Source: Burkholderia sp. IMCC1007
GTDB lineage: Bacteria; Pseudomonadota; Gammaproteobacteria; Burkholderiales; Burkholderiaceae
Reading direction: 5' to 3'
DNA: 64,000 nt
Assembly (NCBI RefSeq): GCF_027257875.1
Contig: NZ_JAPVQY010000019.1
Coordinates: forward strand, 1-64,000
In this document: in pieces, positions 55,597-63,827 of the stretch
Layout: every line of letters begins with the position of its first letter
Numbering within the stretch: the first letter of the stretch is position 1
Made by a program: the position numbers and the translations under genes
The notes under the pieces: generated by a model
What the model saw: only the letters and a program-made list of their open reading frames with translations
What the model was told of the DNA's origin: nothing
The model's database searches: none

Positions 55597-55942
55597 GGTT
55601 GGCTCTCCGGGGTGGTGTCGTGCGAGCGGGCGCGGCGGCTGGTGCCGCGAGCGCGCATCTCGCGTTGCCGCTATTAGTAGCACGCCGTGTGCAGCGCAGC
55701 AGCGAAAGCGACACTTGCTTACATCCGATACGAATCGAAATTGAAAGGGACGTAGGGGGTGAGTGGCTGCCGATCGATTCGTCGGGCTGCGCGCACATGC
55801 GGCGAAGGTAGCGCGCGTGTCGCGGGCGGTGCGCGAGCGTGAACCCGTGACGGCGCGCGATCCCGGTTGGGCGCGCCGACGTTCGGCGCTATCATCGCGT
55901 CACGTTCCATTTCGCCGGCGCGCTGCGCGCCGGCCCAGCCTC
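55597..55942. other. Divergent region between the LTXXQ and Lrp genes
   Basis: Contains an AT-richer segment near 55705-55755 that may hold promoters. Open frames through it lack family resemblance. No operator recognised. Confidence 0.35.
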
Positions 55943-56407
55943 ATGCGTCCACCTCGCCTCGACCAACTCGACGACCTCGACCGGCAACTCGTTGCGCTGC
56001 TGCAAGCGGATGCGCGCGCAAGCGTCGCCGATCTCGCGCGGCAGCTCGACGTCGCGCGCACGACGGTCGTCGCACGCATCGCGCGGCTCGAGCGTACGAA
56101 CGTGATCGCCGGATACAGCGTGAGGCTCGGACAGGACGTGCTCGATGCGAGCATCTACGCGTATGTCGGCATCATTCTCACGCCGAAGTTCGGCAAGGAC
56201 GTGCTGCGCAGGCTCGACCGGATGCCCGAGGTGCAGCTGCTGTGCGCGGTGAGCGGCGAGTACGACTACGTCGCGTGGCTGCGCGCCGATTCGCCTGAGC
56301 GGCTCAACGATCTGCTCGATCAGATCGGCACGCTCGAAGGCGTCGAGCGCACGACGACGTCGATCATTCTGTCGCGCAAGATCGATCGCGGCACGATCGG
56401 CGGGTAA
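55943..56407 (+). CDS. Lrp/AsnC-family transcriptional regulator
   Basis: A 154-residue regulator: helix-turn-helix LDDLDRQLVALLQADARASVADLARQLDVARTTVVARIARLERTNVIAGY and the C-terminal RAM/ligand domain (VQLLCAVSGEYDYVAWL). The ATG at 55943 is chosen because the frame upstream is Arg-rich. It precedes an amino-acid-type dehydrogenase gene by about 440 bases and may regulate it. Confidence 0.9.
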   Translation: MRPPRLDQLDDLDRQLVALLQADARASVADLARQLDVARTTVVARIARLERTNVIAGYSVRLGQDVLDASIYAYVGIILTPKFGKDVLRRLDRMPEVQLLCAVSGEYDYVAWLRADSPERLNDLLDQIGTLEGVERTTTSIILSRKIDRGTIGG

Positions 56408-56703
56408 TGCTCCGCATGCGGCGACACGCGTGACGTCGCAGCGCGATCGTTGCGCAGTTTTTCCTCCTTCAGCTTCTCTTGATACCCGCCGTTTGCGCTT
56501 GCCGCAGGGCGGGGCGTTGGCGCGCGCATCGTCACGCCGGCGTCGTTGCGTCGACTGCCGACGCGGGCGCGAGCAGCGGCTCATGCGCATTCGTGTATCC
56601 CGCCTCCATCCTGTTTGAGTTCGTTCTTTTCTGAGCGCCGACGCGACTTTTGCGGCTCGATTTGAGCCGGCGATTTACGCGATTTTTAGACGATTTGGTC
56701 GTT

Positions 56704-56723
56704 ATGACGAAAACCGTCGTCAT
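56704..56723. promoter_or_regulatory. Candidate Lrp-type operator dyad
   Basis: ATGACGA-AAACCG-TCGTCAT is a perfect 7-bp dyad about 40 bases upstream of the -35 of the next gene, suitable for activation by the neighbouring Lrp protein. Confidence 0.5.
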
Positions 56724-56762
56724 TCCGTCGAATTTATCGGTCGTTTCGCATCATTCTTCGTC

Positions 56763-56791
56763 TTGGAACTGATTTTGCGCGTCCCTAAACT
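56763..56791 (+). promoter_or_regulatory. Sigma-70 promoter
   Basis: TTGGAA, 17 bases, TAAACT; the -10 lies about 58 bases before the start codon at 56849. Confidence 0.55.
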
Positions 56792-56848
56792 GTGTTCATG
56801 GCTCGACGCCGTACACAAACACCAAACCCATCATCAGGAGATAAGCGC

Positions 56849-57949
56849 ATGAAAATCGCCATCGTCGGCGCAGGTCTGATCGGTCACACCATTGCTCACA
56901 TGCTGCGTGAAACGGGCGACTACGAAGTCGTCGCGTTCGACCGCGACGCCGATGCGCTCGCGAAGCTGTCGCGCGAAGGGATCGCGACGCAACGCGTCGA
57001 TTCGGCGGACGCCAATGCGATCCGCGAAGCCGTGAAGGGCTTCGATGCACTCGTCAACGCGCTGCCGTACTACCTCGCGGTCAACGTCGCAGCGGCTGCG
57101 AAGGCTGCCGGCGTTCACTATTTCGACCTGACCGAAGACGTTCGCGCGACCCACGCGATTCGCGAACTCGCCGACGGTTCGGACCGTGCATTCATGCCGC
57201 AGTGCGGCCTCGCACCGGGCTTCATCGGTATCGCCGCACATGAGCTCGTGAACGGCTTCAGCGAAGTGCGCGACGTGAAGATGCGCGTCGGCGCGCTGCC
57301 GGAATATCCGACCAACGCGCTGAAGTACAACCTGACGTGGAGCGTCGACGGTCTGATCAACGAATACTGCCAGCCGTGCGAAGCGATCCGTGACGGCCGC
57401 AAGCAGTGGGTGCAGCCGCTCGAAGGCCTCGAGCACTTCTCGCTGGACGGCACCGAATACGAAGCGTTCAACACGTCCGGCGGCCTGGGCACGCTGTGCG
57501 AGACGCTGTCGGGCAAGGTCGAGACGCTCGACTACAAGTCGGTGCGCTATCCGGGCCACCGCGAACTCGTGCAGTTCCTGCTCGAGGACTTGCGCCTGTC
57601 GAGCGACCGCGACACGCTGAAGTCGATCATGCGTCGTGCCGTGCCGTCGACGAAGCAGGACGTCGTGCTCGTGTTCGTCACGGTGACGGGCGTGAAGGAC
57701 GGCCAGCTCGTGCAGGACGTGTTCACCCGCAAGATCTTCGCGAAGGACGTGTGCGGGATGCACATGAGCGCGATCCAGATCACGACGGCCGGCGCGATGT
57801 GCGCGGTGCTGGATCTGTTCCGCGAAAAGAAGCTGCCGCAGAGCGGTTTCATCCCGCAGGAAAAGGTGTCGCTGAAGGCGTTCCTGTCGAACCGCTTCGG
57901 CAAGCTGTACGAAGGCGGCACGATGGAGCGCGTGCACGAAGTCGCCTGA
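56849..57949 (+). CDS. Saccharopine dehydrogenase-family protein
   Basis: A 366-residue NAD(P)-dependent enzyme: N-terminal Rossmann motif IAIVGAGLIGHTIAHMLRE, then NALPYYLAVNVAAAAKAAGVHYFDLTED and PQCGLAPGFIGIAAHELV, as in lysine 6-dehydrogenase and carboxynorspermidine dehydrogenase relatives. CAGGAGATAAGCGC precedes the ATG. A role in lysine or related amino-acid catabolism is suggested by the Lrp neighbour but unproven. A strong terminator follows. Confidence 0.87.
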   Translation: MKIAIVGAGLIGHTIAHMLRETGDYEVVAFDRDADALAKLSREGIATQRVDSADANAIREAVKGFDALVNALPYYLAVNVAAAAKAAGVHYFDLTEDVRATHAIRELADGSDRAFMPQCGLAPGFIGIAAHELVNGFSEVRDVKMRVGALPEYPTNALKYNLTWSVDGLINEYCQPCEAIRDGRKQWVQPLEGLEHFSLDGTEYEAFNTSGGLGTLCETLSGKVETLDYKSVRYPGHRELVQFLLEDLRLSSDRDTLKSIMRRAVPSTKQDVVLVFVTVTGVKDGQLVQDVFTRKIFAKDVCGMHMSAIQITTAGAMCAVLDLFREKKLPQSGFIPQEKVSLKAFLSNRFGKLYEGGTMERVHEVA

Positions 57950-57980
57950 CGACGGACCGACGGCACGAGGGCCGTGTGAC

Positions 57981-58020
57981 GACGCCGGGAGCGCAGCAGC
58001 GCTTCCGGCGTTGTTTTTTT
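57981..58020 (+). terminator. Terminator after the saccharopine-dehydrogenase-like gene
   Basis: ACGCCGGGAGCGC pairs with GCGCTTCCGGCGT (one G-T pair) around AGCA and is followed by TGTTTTTTT. Confidence 0.88.
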
Positions 58021-58052
58021 CAGGCGCGCGGGAAGAGCAGGGCGGTGGCCGT

Positions 58053-58679
58053 TCAGGCCGGCAGCGGCGGGACGATCGTCGCTTGCGGCGCGGGCGGCGC
58101 CGGTGGCGCGATGCGGTACAGCAACGACTCGATGTCGGCGTCGGACGGCGCGGTGTTGTCGAACATCACGATCCCGTCGCATTCGTGGCCGGTCGGCACG
58201 AAGCGGCGTTGCCGGTATTCGTCCCAGTGCGCGAGCTTGTACGCGTCGTTCGGGTTGCCGCGCGCGATGATCCGCTCGCGGGCGACGTCTTCGGACGTAT
58301 GGACCCAGACGACGGTCAGCGTGACGTCGGGCGCAATGCCGAGCCACGTGCGGTCGAGGATGCGCCGGTCGCGTACTTCCCGCGACAGCGGGCCGACCAC
58401 CAGCACGCCGATGCCGAGCGCGAGGTTTTCGCGGGCGGTGTCGAGCAGGCCCTGGTATTCGGGGTCGCGCAGGTGCTTCAGGTAGAGCGGGCTGTCGCGG
58501 TCGTTCGGATCCGACGTGAGGGCGCCCATTGCGGCCGAGCTGTAGCGGCCGTACAGCGTGTCCTTGTCGAGCAGGCAGAAGGCCTCGCCGGTTGTGCGCA
58601 TCAGCGGGCCGATCAGCCGCTTCGCAAGCGTGGTCTTGCCGGTGCCGGCATGGCCGCAGAAGAATACCAGATGGGTCAC
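58053..58679 (-). CDS. P-loop kinase-like ATPase
   Basis: A 208-residue AAA/zeta-toxin-like nucleotide kinase: Walker A FFCGHAGTGKTTLAK near the N-terminus (about 7-20), GVLVVGPLSREVRD, and VTLTVVWVHTSEDVARERIIARGNPNDAYKLAHWDEY resembling a lid region. The GTG start at 58679 overlaps the TGA of the CydX-like gene (GTGA) and has GGAG 10 bases upstream, so it is translationally coupled to it. A Pro/Ala tail ends the protein. Substrate unknown. Confidence 0.8.
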   Translation of the reverse strand: MTHLVFFCGHAGTGKTTLAKRLIGPLMRTTGEAFCLLDKDTLYGRYSSAAMGALTSDPNDRDSPLYLKHLRDPEYQGLLDTARENLALGIGVLVVGPLSREVRDRRILDRTWLGIAPDVTLTVVWVHTSEDVARERIIARGNPNDAYKLAHWDEYRQRRFVPTGHECDGIVMFDNTAPSDADIESLLYRIAPPAPPAPQATIVPPLPA

Positions 58680-58822
58680 GAATACCGGCTCCGCGAACCC
58701 GCACGCGACGTGTCGGCGCACTTGCCGTCGCGCGAGAACACTTCCGCTTCCAGCCACATCGCATTGATGATGCCGAAGCCGAGGGCCACGCCGATGCCGA
58801 GTATCCACGCGAAATACCACAT
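58676..58822 (-). CDS. CydX-like small membrane protein (cytochrome bd accessory subunit)
   Basis: A 48-residue peptide starting MWYFAWILGIGVALGFGIINAMWLEAE, one transmembrane helix nearly identical in its first nine residues to E. coli CydX (MWYFAWILG), which stabilises cytochrome bd oxidase. The C-terminal tail is basic. No cydA or cydB lies in the window. Its stop overlaps the start of the P-loop kinase gene, linking the two. It is too short for ordinary gene callers. Confidence 0.8.
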   Translation of the reverse strand: MWYFAWILGIGVALGFGIINAMWLEAEVFSRDGKCADTSRAGSRSRYS

Positions 58823-58990
58823 GGGTCTGTCTCCTTGACGGTTGGGCCGCACGAGCGTGCCGTGAACCTGTCCAAGCGCTGCCGTGCCGCATCCTGCCCG
58901 ATCATGACCAATATCGGCGCGACGCGCAAGCCGGGCCGCCTGCGCGGCAAACCGGTAAACTGACGTGCAAATCGCAACGTCACGGACATC

Positions 58991-59968
58991 ATGCTGATCA
59001 ACTGTGCTGCATACCAGGACGGCCGCAAGCTCGCCGACATCGATATCGACGCCATCAGTGACTACGTGTCGAAACCCGAGTGTTTCGTGTGGGTGGCGCT
59101 GAAGGATCCGACGCCCGAGGAAATCAATCTGATGGGCGAGGAGTTCGGGCTGCACGAACTCGCGCTCGAGGATGCCCGCAACGGGCATCAACGGCCAAAG
59201 ATCGAGGAGTACGGCGACTCGCTGTTCGCCGTGCTGCATACCGTCGAGCTCGACGACGACGGCGAATTCAAGGTCGGCGAGCTGAACGTGTTCGTCGGCC
59301 CGAACTACGTGCTGTCGATGCGCAACCATACGGAACAGGACTTCCGCGACGTGCGCAAGCGCTGCGAGCGCGAGCCGCATTTGCTGAAGGAAGGCTCGGC
59401 GTTCGTGTTCTATGCGCTGATGGATCAGGTCGTCGATCGCTATTTCCCGATCCTCGAGACGCTCGGCAACGAGCTCGAGGAGCTCGAGGACCGCATCTTC
59501 ACGAAGAGCTCGCCGTCCTCGTCGCGCGCGATCATCGAGGACCTCTATTCGTTGAAGCGCCGGCTCGTGATGCTGTACCAGCACACGGCGCCGCTGCTCG
59601 AACCGCTCGCGAAGCTCACCGGCGGGCGGACACCGCAGGTCTGCAGCGGGATGGAACATTATTTCCGCGACGTGTACGACCATCTGCAGCGAATCGTGAA
59701 GACGATCGAAGGGCGTCGCGAAATGGTCGTGACCGCGATCCAGGTCAACCTCGGGATGATCTCGCTCGCCGAAAACGAGGTGACCAAGCGGCTCGGCTCG
59801 TTCGCCGCGCTGTTCGCGATCCCGACGATGATCGCCGGCATCTACGGGATGAACTTCGCGAACATGCCCGAACTGCATCTCAAGTACGGCTTCTACGGCT
59901 GCATCGCGGTGATGGTCGCGGGCGATCTCGCGCTGTGGTGGCGGTTCAAGCGGGCGGGGTGGCTGTAG
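58991..59968 (+). CDS. corA: CorA-family magnesium/cobalt transporter
   Basis: A 325-residue protein with a large cytoplasmic funnel domain, long stalk helix (about 220-270), and two C-terminal helices; the selectivity motif is intact in TMIAGIYGMNFANMPEL (about 282-296). A basic end (WWRFKRAGWL) is typical. Forms a pentameric divalent-cation channel. Divergent from the CydX-like gene. Confidence 0.93.
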   Translation: MLINCAAYQDGRKLADIDIDAISDYVSKPECFVWVALKDPTPEEINLMGEEFGLHELALEDARNGHQRPKIEEYGDSLFAVLHTVELDDDGEFKVGELNVFVGPNYVLSMRNHTEQDFRDVRKRCEREPHLLKEGSAFVFYALMDQVVDRYFPILETLGNELEELEDRIFTKSSPSSSRAIIEDLYSLKRRLVMLYQHTAPLLEPLAKLTGGRTPQVCSGMEHYFRDVYDHLQRIVKTIEGRREMVVTAIQVNLGMISLAENEVTKRLGSFAALFAIPTMIAGIYGMNFANMPELHLKYGFYGCIAVMVAGDLALWWRFKRAGWL

Positions 59969-60001
59969 TCGCTGTCGTCGCGCGCGTGTCGCCGTGCGGC
60001 G

Positions 60002-60289
60002 CTAGCGGGGCGCGTGCTTGCCGATCACGACACGCCATGGCCGCACCCGCCACGATTTGACGAGGCCGTTCTGCACGTACGGATCGGCGCGCGCGAACGA
60101 TTCGGCGGCTTCCGGCGAATCGCCTTCGAACACGAGCACGGCCTGGTCGGCCGGATCCTGCAACGCGCCGGCGAGCACCAGTTCGCCGCGTTCGGTTGCG
60201 GCCTTCGCGAGTGCGAGGTGCTCGGCGCGGAACGGTTCGCGCCGGGCCAGGTAGTCGTCGACGAGATCGTAGATCAGCTGGTAATGCAT
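60002..60289 (-). CDS. YciI-like protein
   Basis: A 95-residue ferredoxin-fold protein with the YciI features YQLIYDLVDDYLARREPFRAEHLALAKAATERGELVLAGAL and AESFARADPYVQNGLVKSWRVRPW, including the conserved His and Asp thought to be catalytic. Function uncertain. Converges on corA. Confidence 0.87.
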   Translation of the reverse strand: MHYQLIYDLVDDYLARREPFRAEHLALAKAATERGELVLAGALQDPADQAVLVFEGDSPEAAESFARADPYVQNGLVKSWRVRPWRVVIGKHAPR

Positions 60290-60758
60290 GGTCGCTCCCG
60301 GAATCGGTTGCCGCGCAGGTTCGGCGCCGCGCCGGCTCAGTATAGGACAGGGCTCGGTCTTTGTCGGCGCGGTTCTGTCGGCGCGGTTCGCAAGGATTCG
60401 TCGGGTGTCTTCGAACCCGTTCGTGCGGCTACGCTGCCACGCATATTTACGGTCCTACTTCCCTATAAATGCAACTAACGGTCTAGCGCTCCATCGCCAT
60501 CGTATTGGGTCGTGCTGTCGCGACAGGACCCTCATCGACACACCACGTCTTCAGGAAAGGCGGTTCGACGAGCATATCCCGGACCCGGATTTCATATCCC
60601 GGGGAGGGCGGAGGACCGTCCCCAAAAAGGGCCGAAGCCGCTCGTCAGCAGGCCCGTGCGGACGTCGCGCGAGGGCGTTTCCATTGGCCCGAATGCGACC
60701 TATGCTGAACGAATCCGGTGCGAACTTCGTTCGCGCGATTCGTCCAGAGAGGTGTGCC
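60290..60758. other. Intergenic region, no gene seen
   Basis: About 470 bases between divergent yciI-like and ybaK-like genes. AT-richer near 60445-60480. CATATCCCGG is repeated at 60573 and 60593 (period 20). Open frames have no recognisable product. Confidence 0.45.
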
Positions 60759-61247
60759 ATGCCTGTATCAGCCACCCTGCAGGATTGCCTGCGCCAGAAG
60801 TCATCGCGGTACGAAGTCGTGTACCACCCGTATAGCCATACCAGCATGGAGACGGCCGCCGCCGCGCATATCCCCGGCGATCGTCTCGCGAAAACCGTGC
60901 TGCTCGAGGACGACGAAGGCTACGTCGCCGCCGTGCTGCCGACGTCGCACGCGGTGCGGCTGTCGGACCTCTGGGTCAAGACCGGCCGCCATCTCGTGCT
61001 CGCCAAGGAAATCGAACTGCGCGAGCTGTTCAAGGATTGCGACATGGGCGCGTTGCCGCCGGTGTGCATGGCGTACGGGATGAAGACGTTCCTCGAGGAA
61101 CATCTCGCGGAGCAGCCGGAAGTGTATTTCGAGGCCGGCGACCACGAAGCGCTGATCCACATGACGCAGGAGGAATTCCTGTCGCTCATGGAGACGGCCG
61201 AGCGCGCGCATTTCTCTCACAGGATGCAGGGAATGTGGGTGTCTTGA
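60759..61247 (+). CDS. YbaK/ProX-type aminoacyl-tRNA deacylase
   Basis: A 162-residue protein of the trans-editing deacylase family that removes wrong amino acids from tRNA. Motifs: YEVVYHPYSHTSMETAAAAHIPGDRLAKTVLLEDDEGYVAAVLPTSHAVRL (conserved Lys in AKTVLL) and GALPPVCMAYGMKTFLEE. The ATG at 60759 follows AGAGAGGTG; earlier frame is Arg-rich. The target aminoacyl-tRNA cannot be told. Confidence 0.88.
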   Translation: MPVSATLQDCLRQKSSRYEVVYHPYSHTSMETAAAAHIPGDRLAKTVLLEDDEGYVAAVLPTSHAVRLSDLWVKTGRHLVLAKEIELRELFKDCDMGALPPVCMAYGMKTFLEEHLAEQPEVYFEAGDHEALIHMTQEEFLSLMETAERAHFSHRMQGMWVS

Positions 61248-61421
61248 GCGGTTTGTCGCGGCGCTTTGCGATGCGCGGAGATGGCGTCCGGTGGGTCGGA
61301 CGCCCGGGCATCCGCGCGTCGCTGATTTCGAGGGGCGGCGGACTGGCCGCGGTCCGCCAATGCGCTGGCCGTGAAGTCAGTGGTCAGTGCAGTGGTGTTT
61401 TCCTGCAAAATCGTGACTTGA

Positions 61422-61437
61422 CATAATCATCATTATC
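61422..61437. promoter_or_regulatory. Fur-box-like sequence
   Basis: Read on the minus strand, GATAATGATGATTATG resembles the Fur consensus built from GATAAT hexamers. It has no intact target: the IS remnant begins about 20 bases to the right. A TTGACA (61418-61423) overlaps it. Confidence 0.35.
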
Positions 61438-61455
61438 AACGTAACTAGTTGTAGT

Positions 61456-61503
61456 GGCTAGATAGAAATGTCCGCTTTTGGCTAGATAGAAATGTCCGCT
61501 TTC
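61456..61503. repeat. Two tandem 24-bp repeats at IS remnant end
   Basis: GGCTAGATAGAAATGTCCGC plus TTTT or TTTC occurs twice in register (61456-61479 and 61480-61503). Such subterminal repeats occur at the ends of insertion sequences and are transposase-binding sites. Only one end is present here. Confidence 0.8.
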
Positions 61504-61552
61504 GGGCCGCGTAAGCTGTCCGGCTGCCGGTTGTCCGGCGCCGGAGGCTGCG

Positions 61553-61804
61553 ATGGCTGCAACGGAGCGGATCACGATGACGATGCGCGAGCTGGACAGG
61601 TTCAAGGTCATTCAGGACGTGGCGGACGGCAGGCTCAAGCCGTGGCGTGCGGCCGATCAGCTGGGACTGAGTGAGCGGCAGGTTTCGCGTCTGAGACGCC
61701 GCTCCCGATGCTCGACAGATCAATCGCGCGCCCTCAACGTCTTCCTTCCTGAAACCTTCAAGCAGCTAATGCCGGCGATGATTCCTCCGCGACATCCGGG
61801 TTGA
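61553..61804 (+). pseudogene. Transposase N-terminal fragment (ISNCY-like)
   Basis: The first 50 or so residues, MTMRELDRFKVIQDVADGRLKPWRAADQLGLSERQVSRL, are the N-terminal helix-turn-helix of ISNCY-type transposases. Resemblance ends near 61705 and the frame then runs into the neighbouring LysR gene's 3' end. The rest of the transposase and the right IS end are missing, so the element is dead. Confidence 0.75.
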
Positions 61805-62813
61805 AACGGGTCAGGCAGTTCAGGTCAAGTGCGCGTATCTGCTCGGTCATGAAGTCGACGAAGATACGAATGCGTGTCGGCAGATGTTGCCGACTGAGAT
61901 AGCAGATATAGTGGCCGCGATCTTCCGGCAAATACTTCGCCAGCGCGACGACGAGCTCGTTCGATGCAAGGTGGTCGCGAATCTGATAGCCCGCCATCTG
62001 CGCGATACCCGCTCCGCGTAGAACCGCCTGCAACACCAGATCCGCGTCATTGAACGTGAGACGGGACGTCGGCAAGTACTTTTGTACTCGACCATCGACG
62101 TTGAATTCCCATTCGAAGATGCGGCCGCTCGCGAATCGGAAATTGATGCACTCGTGCCGGTCGAGATCCGCCAGACTCTTCGGGAGCCCGTGCCTCGCCG
62201 CGTACGATGGTGCTGCGCAAAGCGCCATCTGCATCGGAATCAGTTGCCGCGCAATGATGCTGGAGTCCTCGATGCGGCCATTGCGAAACGCCACGTCGAT
62301 CCGTTCCGACACCAGGTCGATCGGCCGGTCGTCGAGCAGCAGGTCGAAGACGATGTCGGGGTACGCCCGCGCAAACGCTTCCAGCAACGGCGCAACGATT
62401 TTCCGGCCAAACCCCACCGCCGAACTGATACGGATCAGGCCGCGCGGCGGCCCCTGCCGCAGTTCCAGCATGTCATTCATGGCCTCGACGATCTGCGCGA
62501 CACCCTGGTGGCAGTTCTCGAAGAATCGCTGGCCTTCGCTCGTCAGCTCGGTCATGCGCGTAGTCCGCTGGAACAGCCGCGTACTCAACTGCGCTTCAAG
62601 CTTCTGGACATTCCGGCTCACGGCTGGCCGTCCGACGCCGAGCCGTTCGGCGGCCTTGGTAAAGCTTCCCTCGCTCGCCACTGCAACGAACGCAAGGATG
62701 CCCGCATAGCTCGCACCGAAGCTCGCGGACAGCGCATCGGCGCGACCGGTCAGGTCGCGACAAACGCCGTGCTCCGAAGGTTCCAAATGATTCAATTCCG
62801 CTTCCTCAGACAT
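61758..62813 (-). CDS. LysR-family transcriptional regulator
   Basis: A 351-residue LysR regulator with an unusual N-terminal extension of about 40 residues (MSEEAELNHLEPSEHGVCRDLTG) before the helix-turn-helix (GSFTKAAERLGVGRPAVSRNVQKLEAQLSTRLFQRTTRMTELT). The effector domain follows (GLIRISSAVGFGRKIVAPLLEAF). A start nearer the HTH is possible. It is 64 bases downstream of the NmrA-like gene on the same strand, so the two may form an operon. The 3' end abuts the IS remnant. Confidence 0.87.
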   Translation of the reverse strand: MSEEAELNHLEPSEHGVCRDLTGRADALSASFGASYAGILAFVAVASEGSFTKAAERLGVGRPAVSRNVQKLEAQLSTRLFQRTTRMTELTSEGQRFFENCHQGVAQIVEAMNDMLELRQGPPRGLIRISSAVGFGRKIVAPLLEAFARAYPDIVFDLLLDDRPIDLVSERIDVAFRNGRIEDSSIIARQLIPMQMALCAAPSYAARHGLPKSLADLDRHECINFRFASGRIFEWEFNVDGRVQKYLPTSRLTFNDADLVLQAVLRGAGIAQMAGYQIRDHLASNELVVALAKYLPEDRGHYICYLSRQHLPTRIRIFVDFMTEQIRALDLNCLTRFNPDVAEESSPALAA

Positions 62814-62877
62814 GTCGCTCACTCCGATTGCCGGTTGCCGGCGTGCGCCGGCGAACCGCTGCACAGACGAACGCGAA

Positions 62878-63621
62878 TCAGCTTCTTGCAAGCCACGGGT
62901 CGAGACCGATGCGGCCGAGTCGCGCACTCCCGAGCGGCACCAGCGATTCTTCCTCGACGCGGCCGCCGTAGTAACGGGCGTCGCGATCGGTCACGACCGT
63001 ACGCGTATCGCCGACCGATTTCAGATACCGCGCGACGATCTCCGCGAACGGCGCGCGATCCGGGCCCGCGATTTCGACCGTGCCGTTCCGCGGCCCGGTA
63101 AGCGCGATCTGCGCGACGAGCGCCGACACGTCTTCCGCAGCGATCGGCTGAAACAGGCCGTCGCCGATGCGGACCGTGCCGTCTACCGTGCCGGCATCCG
63201 CGATGCCGCCGATGAATTCCATGAATTGCGTCGCGCGAACGATGGTGTACGGAACGCCCGCCGCTTCGATCGCCTGTTCCTGCGCGACCTTCGCCGCGAA
63301 ATAGCCGTTCGCCGGCATGCGGTCGCAGCCGACGATCGACAACGCGACATGGTGGCGCACGCCGGCGGCCACTTCCGCCTTGCCGAGATTGCGTGCCGAC
63401 GTGCGGAAGAAGTCCAGCACCGCCTGCGGTTCCCATGACGGCGCATTCGCCACGTCCACGACGACGTCCGCGCCCGTCAATGCGTCAGCCAGGCCTTCGC
63501 CCGTGATGGTATTGACGCCGGTGCGCGGCGAGGCAGCCAGCGCATGGTGGCCGGCTTCGCCGAGCAGCGCGACGACACGCGAGCCGATCAGGCCCGAACC
63601 ACCGATGACGACGATCTTCAT
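62878..63621 (-). CDS. NmrA-like NAD(P)-binding protein
   Basis: A 247-residue atypical short-chain dehydrogenase: IVVIGGSGLIGSRVVALLGEAGHHALAASPRTG at the N-terminus, HHVALSIVGCDRMPANGYFAAKVAQEQAIEAAGVPYTIVRATQFMEF in the middle. No YxxxK pair in the classical position, as in NmrA/HSCARG sensors or NADH-binding quinone reductases. AGGAGA precedes the ATG at 63621. Function unknown. Confidence 0.85.
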   Translation of the reverse strand: MKIVVIGGSGLIGSRVVALLGEAGHHALAASPRTGVNTITGEGLADALTGADVVVDVANAPSWEPQAVLDFFRTSARNLGKAEVAAGVRHHVALSIVGCDRMPANGYFAAKVAQEQAIEAAGVPYTIVRATQFMEFIGGIADAGTVDGTVRIGDGLFQPIAAEDVSALVAQIALTGPRNGTVEIAGPDRAPFAEIVARYLKSVGDTRTVVTDRDARYYGGRVEEESLVPLGSARLGRIGLDPWLARS

Positions 63622-63827
63622 CGCAAAATCTCCTGACGAATGGACTGCATTGGACTGCGAAGGGATACGCGACGGCATCGGACCCCCTGAAAGGCGGTCA
63701 TGACCGTCGCATGACGTGCCGCAATTGTGGAAGAATCATGTCCTATCCATAAGTGCCAAGAATCGTCGATCGGACTGGTCCATATCGCATCTGTTCCTGT
63801 CCGGTTCGCGCTATCCGAGAGCCCGTG
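63622..63827. promoter_or_regulatory. Divergent region before the MocR-type gene
   Basis: TGGACTGC is repeated at 63641 and 63651 (period 10), and GTCC/GGAC half-sites recur near 63739 and 63774. MocR regulators bind direct repeats near their own start, so these are candidates only. Confidence 0.35.

Larger units (their letters stand above)
56408..56848. other. AT-richer leader before the saccharopine-dehydrogenase-like gene
   Basis: The right half (about 56600-56800) is clearly AT-richer than its surroundings and holds repeated CGATTT motifs (about 56658-56700), a dyad at 56704-56723 and a promoter at 56763-56791. No protein-coding gene seen. Confidence 0.5.

Noticed and set aside
58053..58822. 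Toxin-antitoxin system from the zeta-like kinase and small upstream peptide
   Set aside because: The small peptide matches CydX, a membrane subunit, not an antitoxin, and the kinase lacks clear zeta-toxin catalytic motifs.
58053..58892. Long form (279 codons) of the P-loop kinase
   Set aside because: The first 71 codons run through the CydX-like gene in another frame and are Arg/His-rich; the GTG at 58679 gives a compact kinase with Walker A near its N-terminus.
60290..60758. Upstream extension of the YbaK gene (start at 60288)
   Set aside because: The extra 157 codons have no protein-like composition, and a ribosome site precedes the ATG at 60759.
61456..61503. Possible CRISPR from the two 24-bp repeats
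   Set aside because: The copies are directly adjacent with no spacer, only two, and lie next to a transposase fragment.
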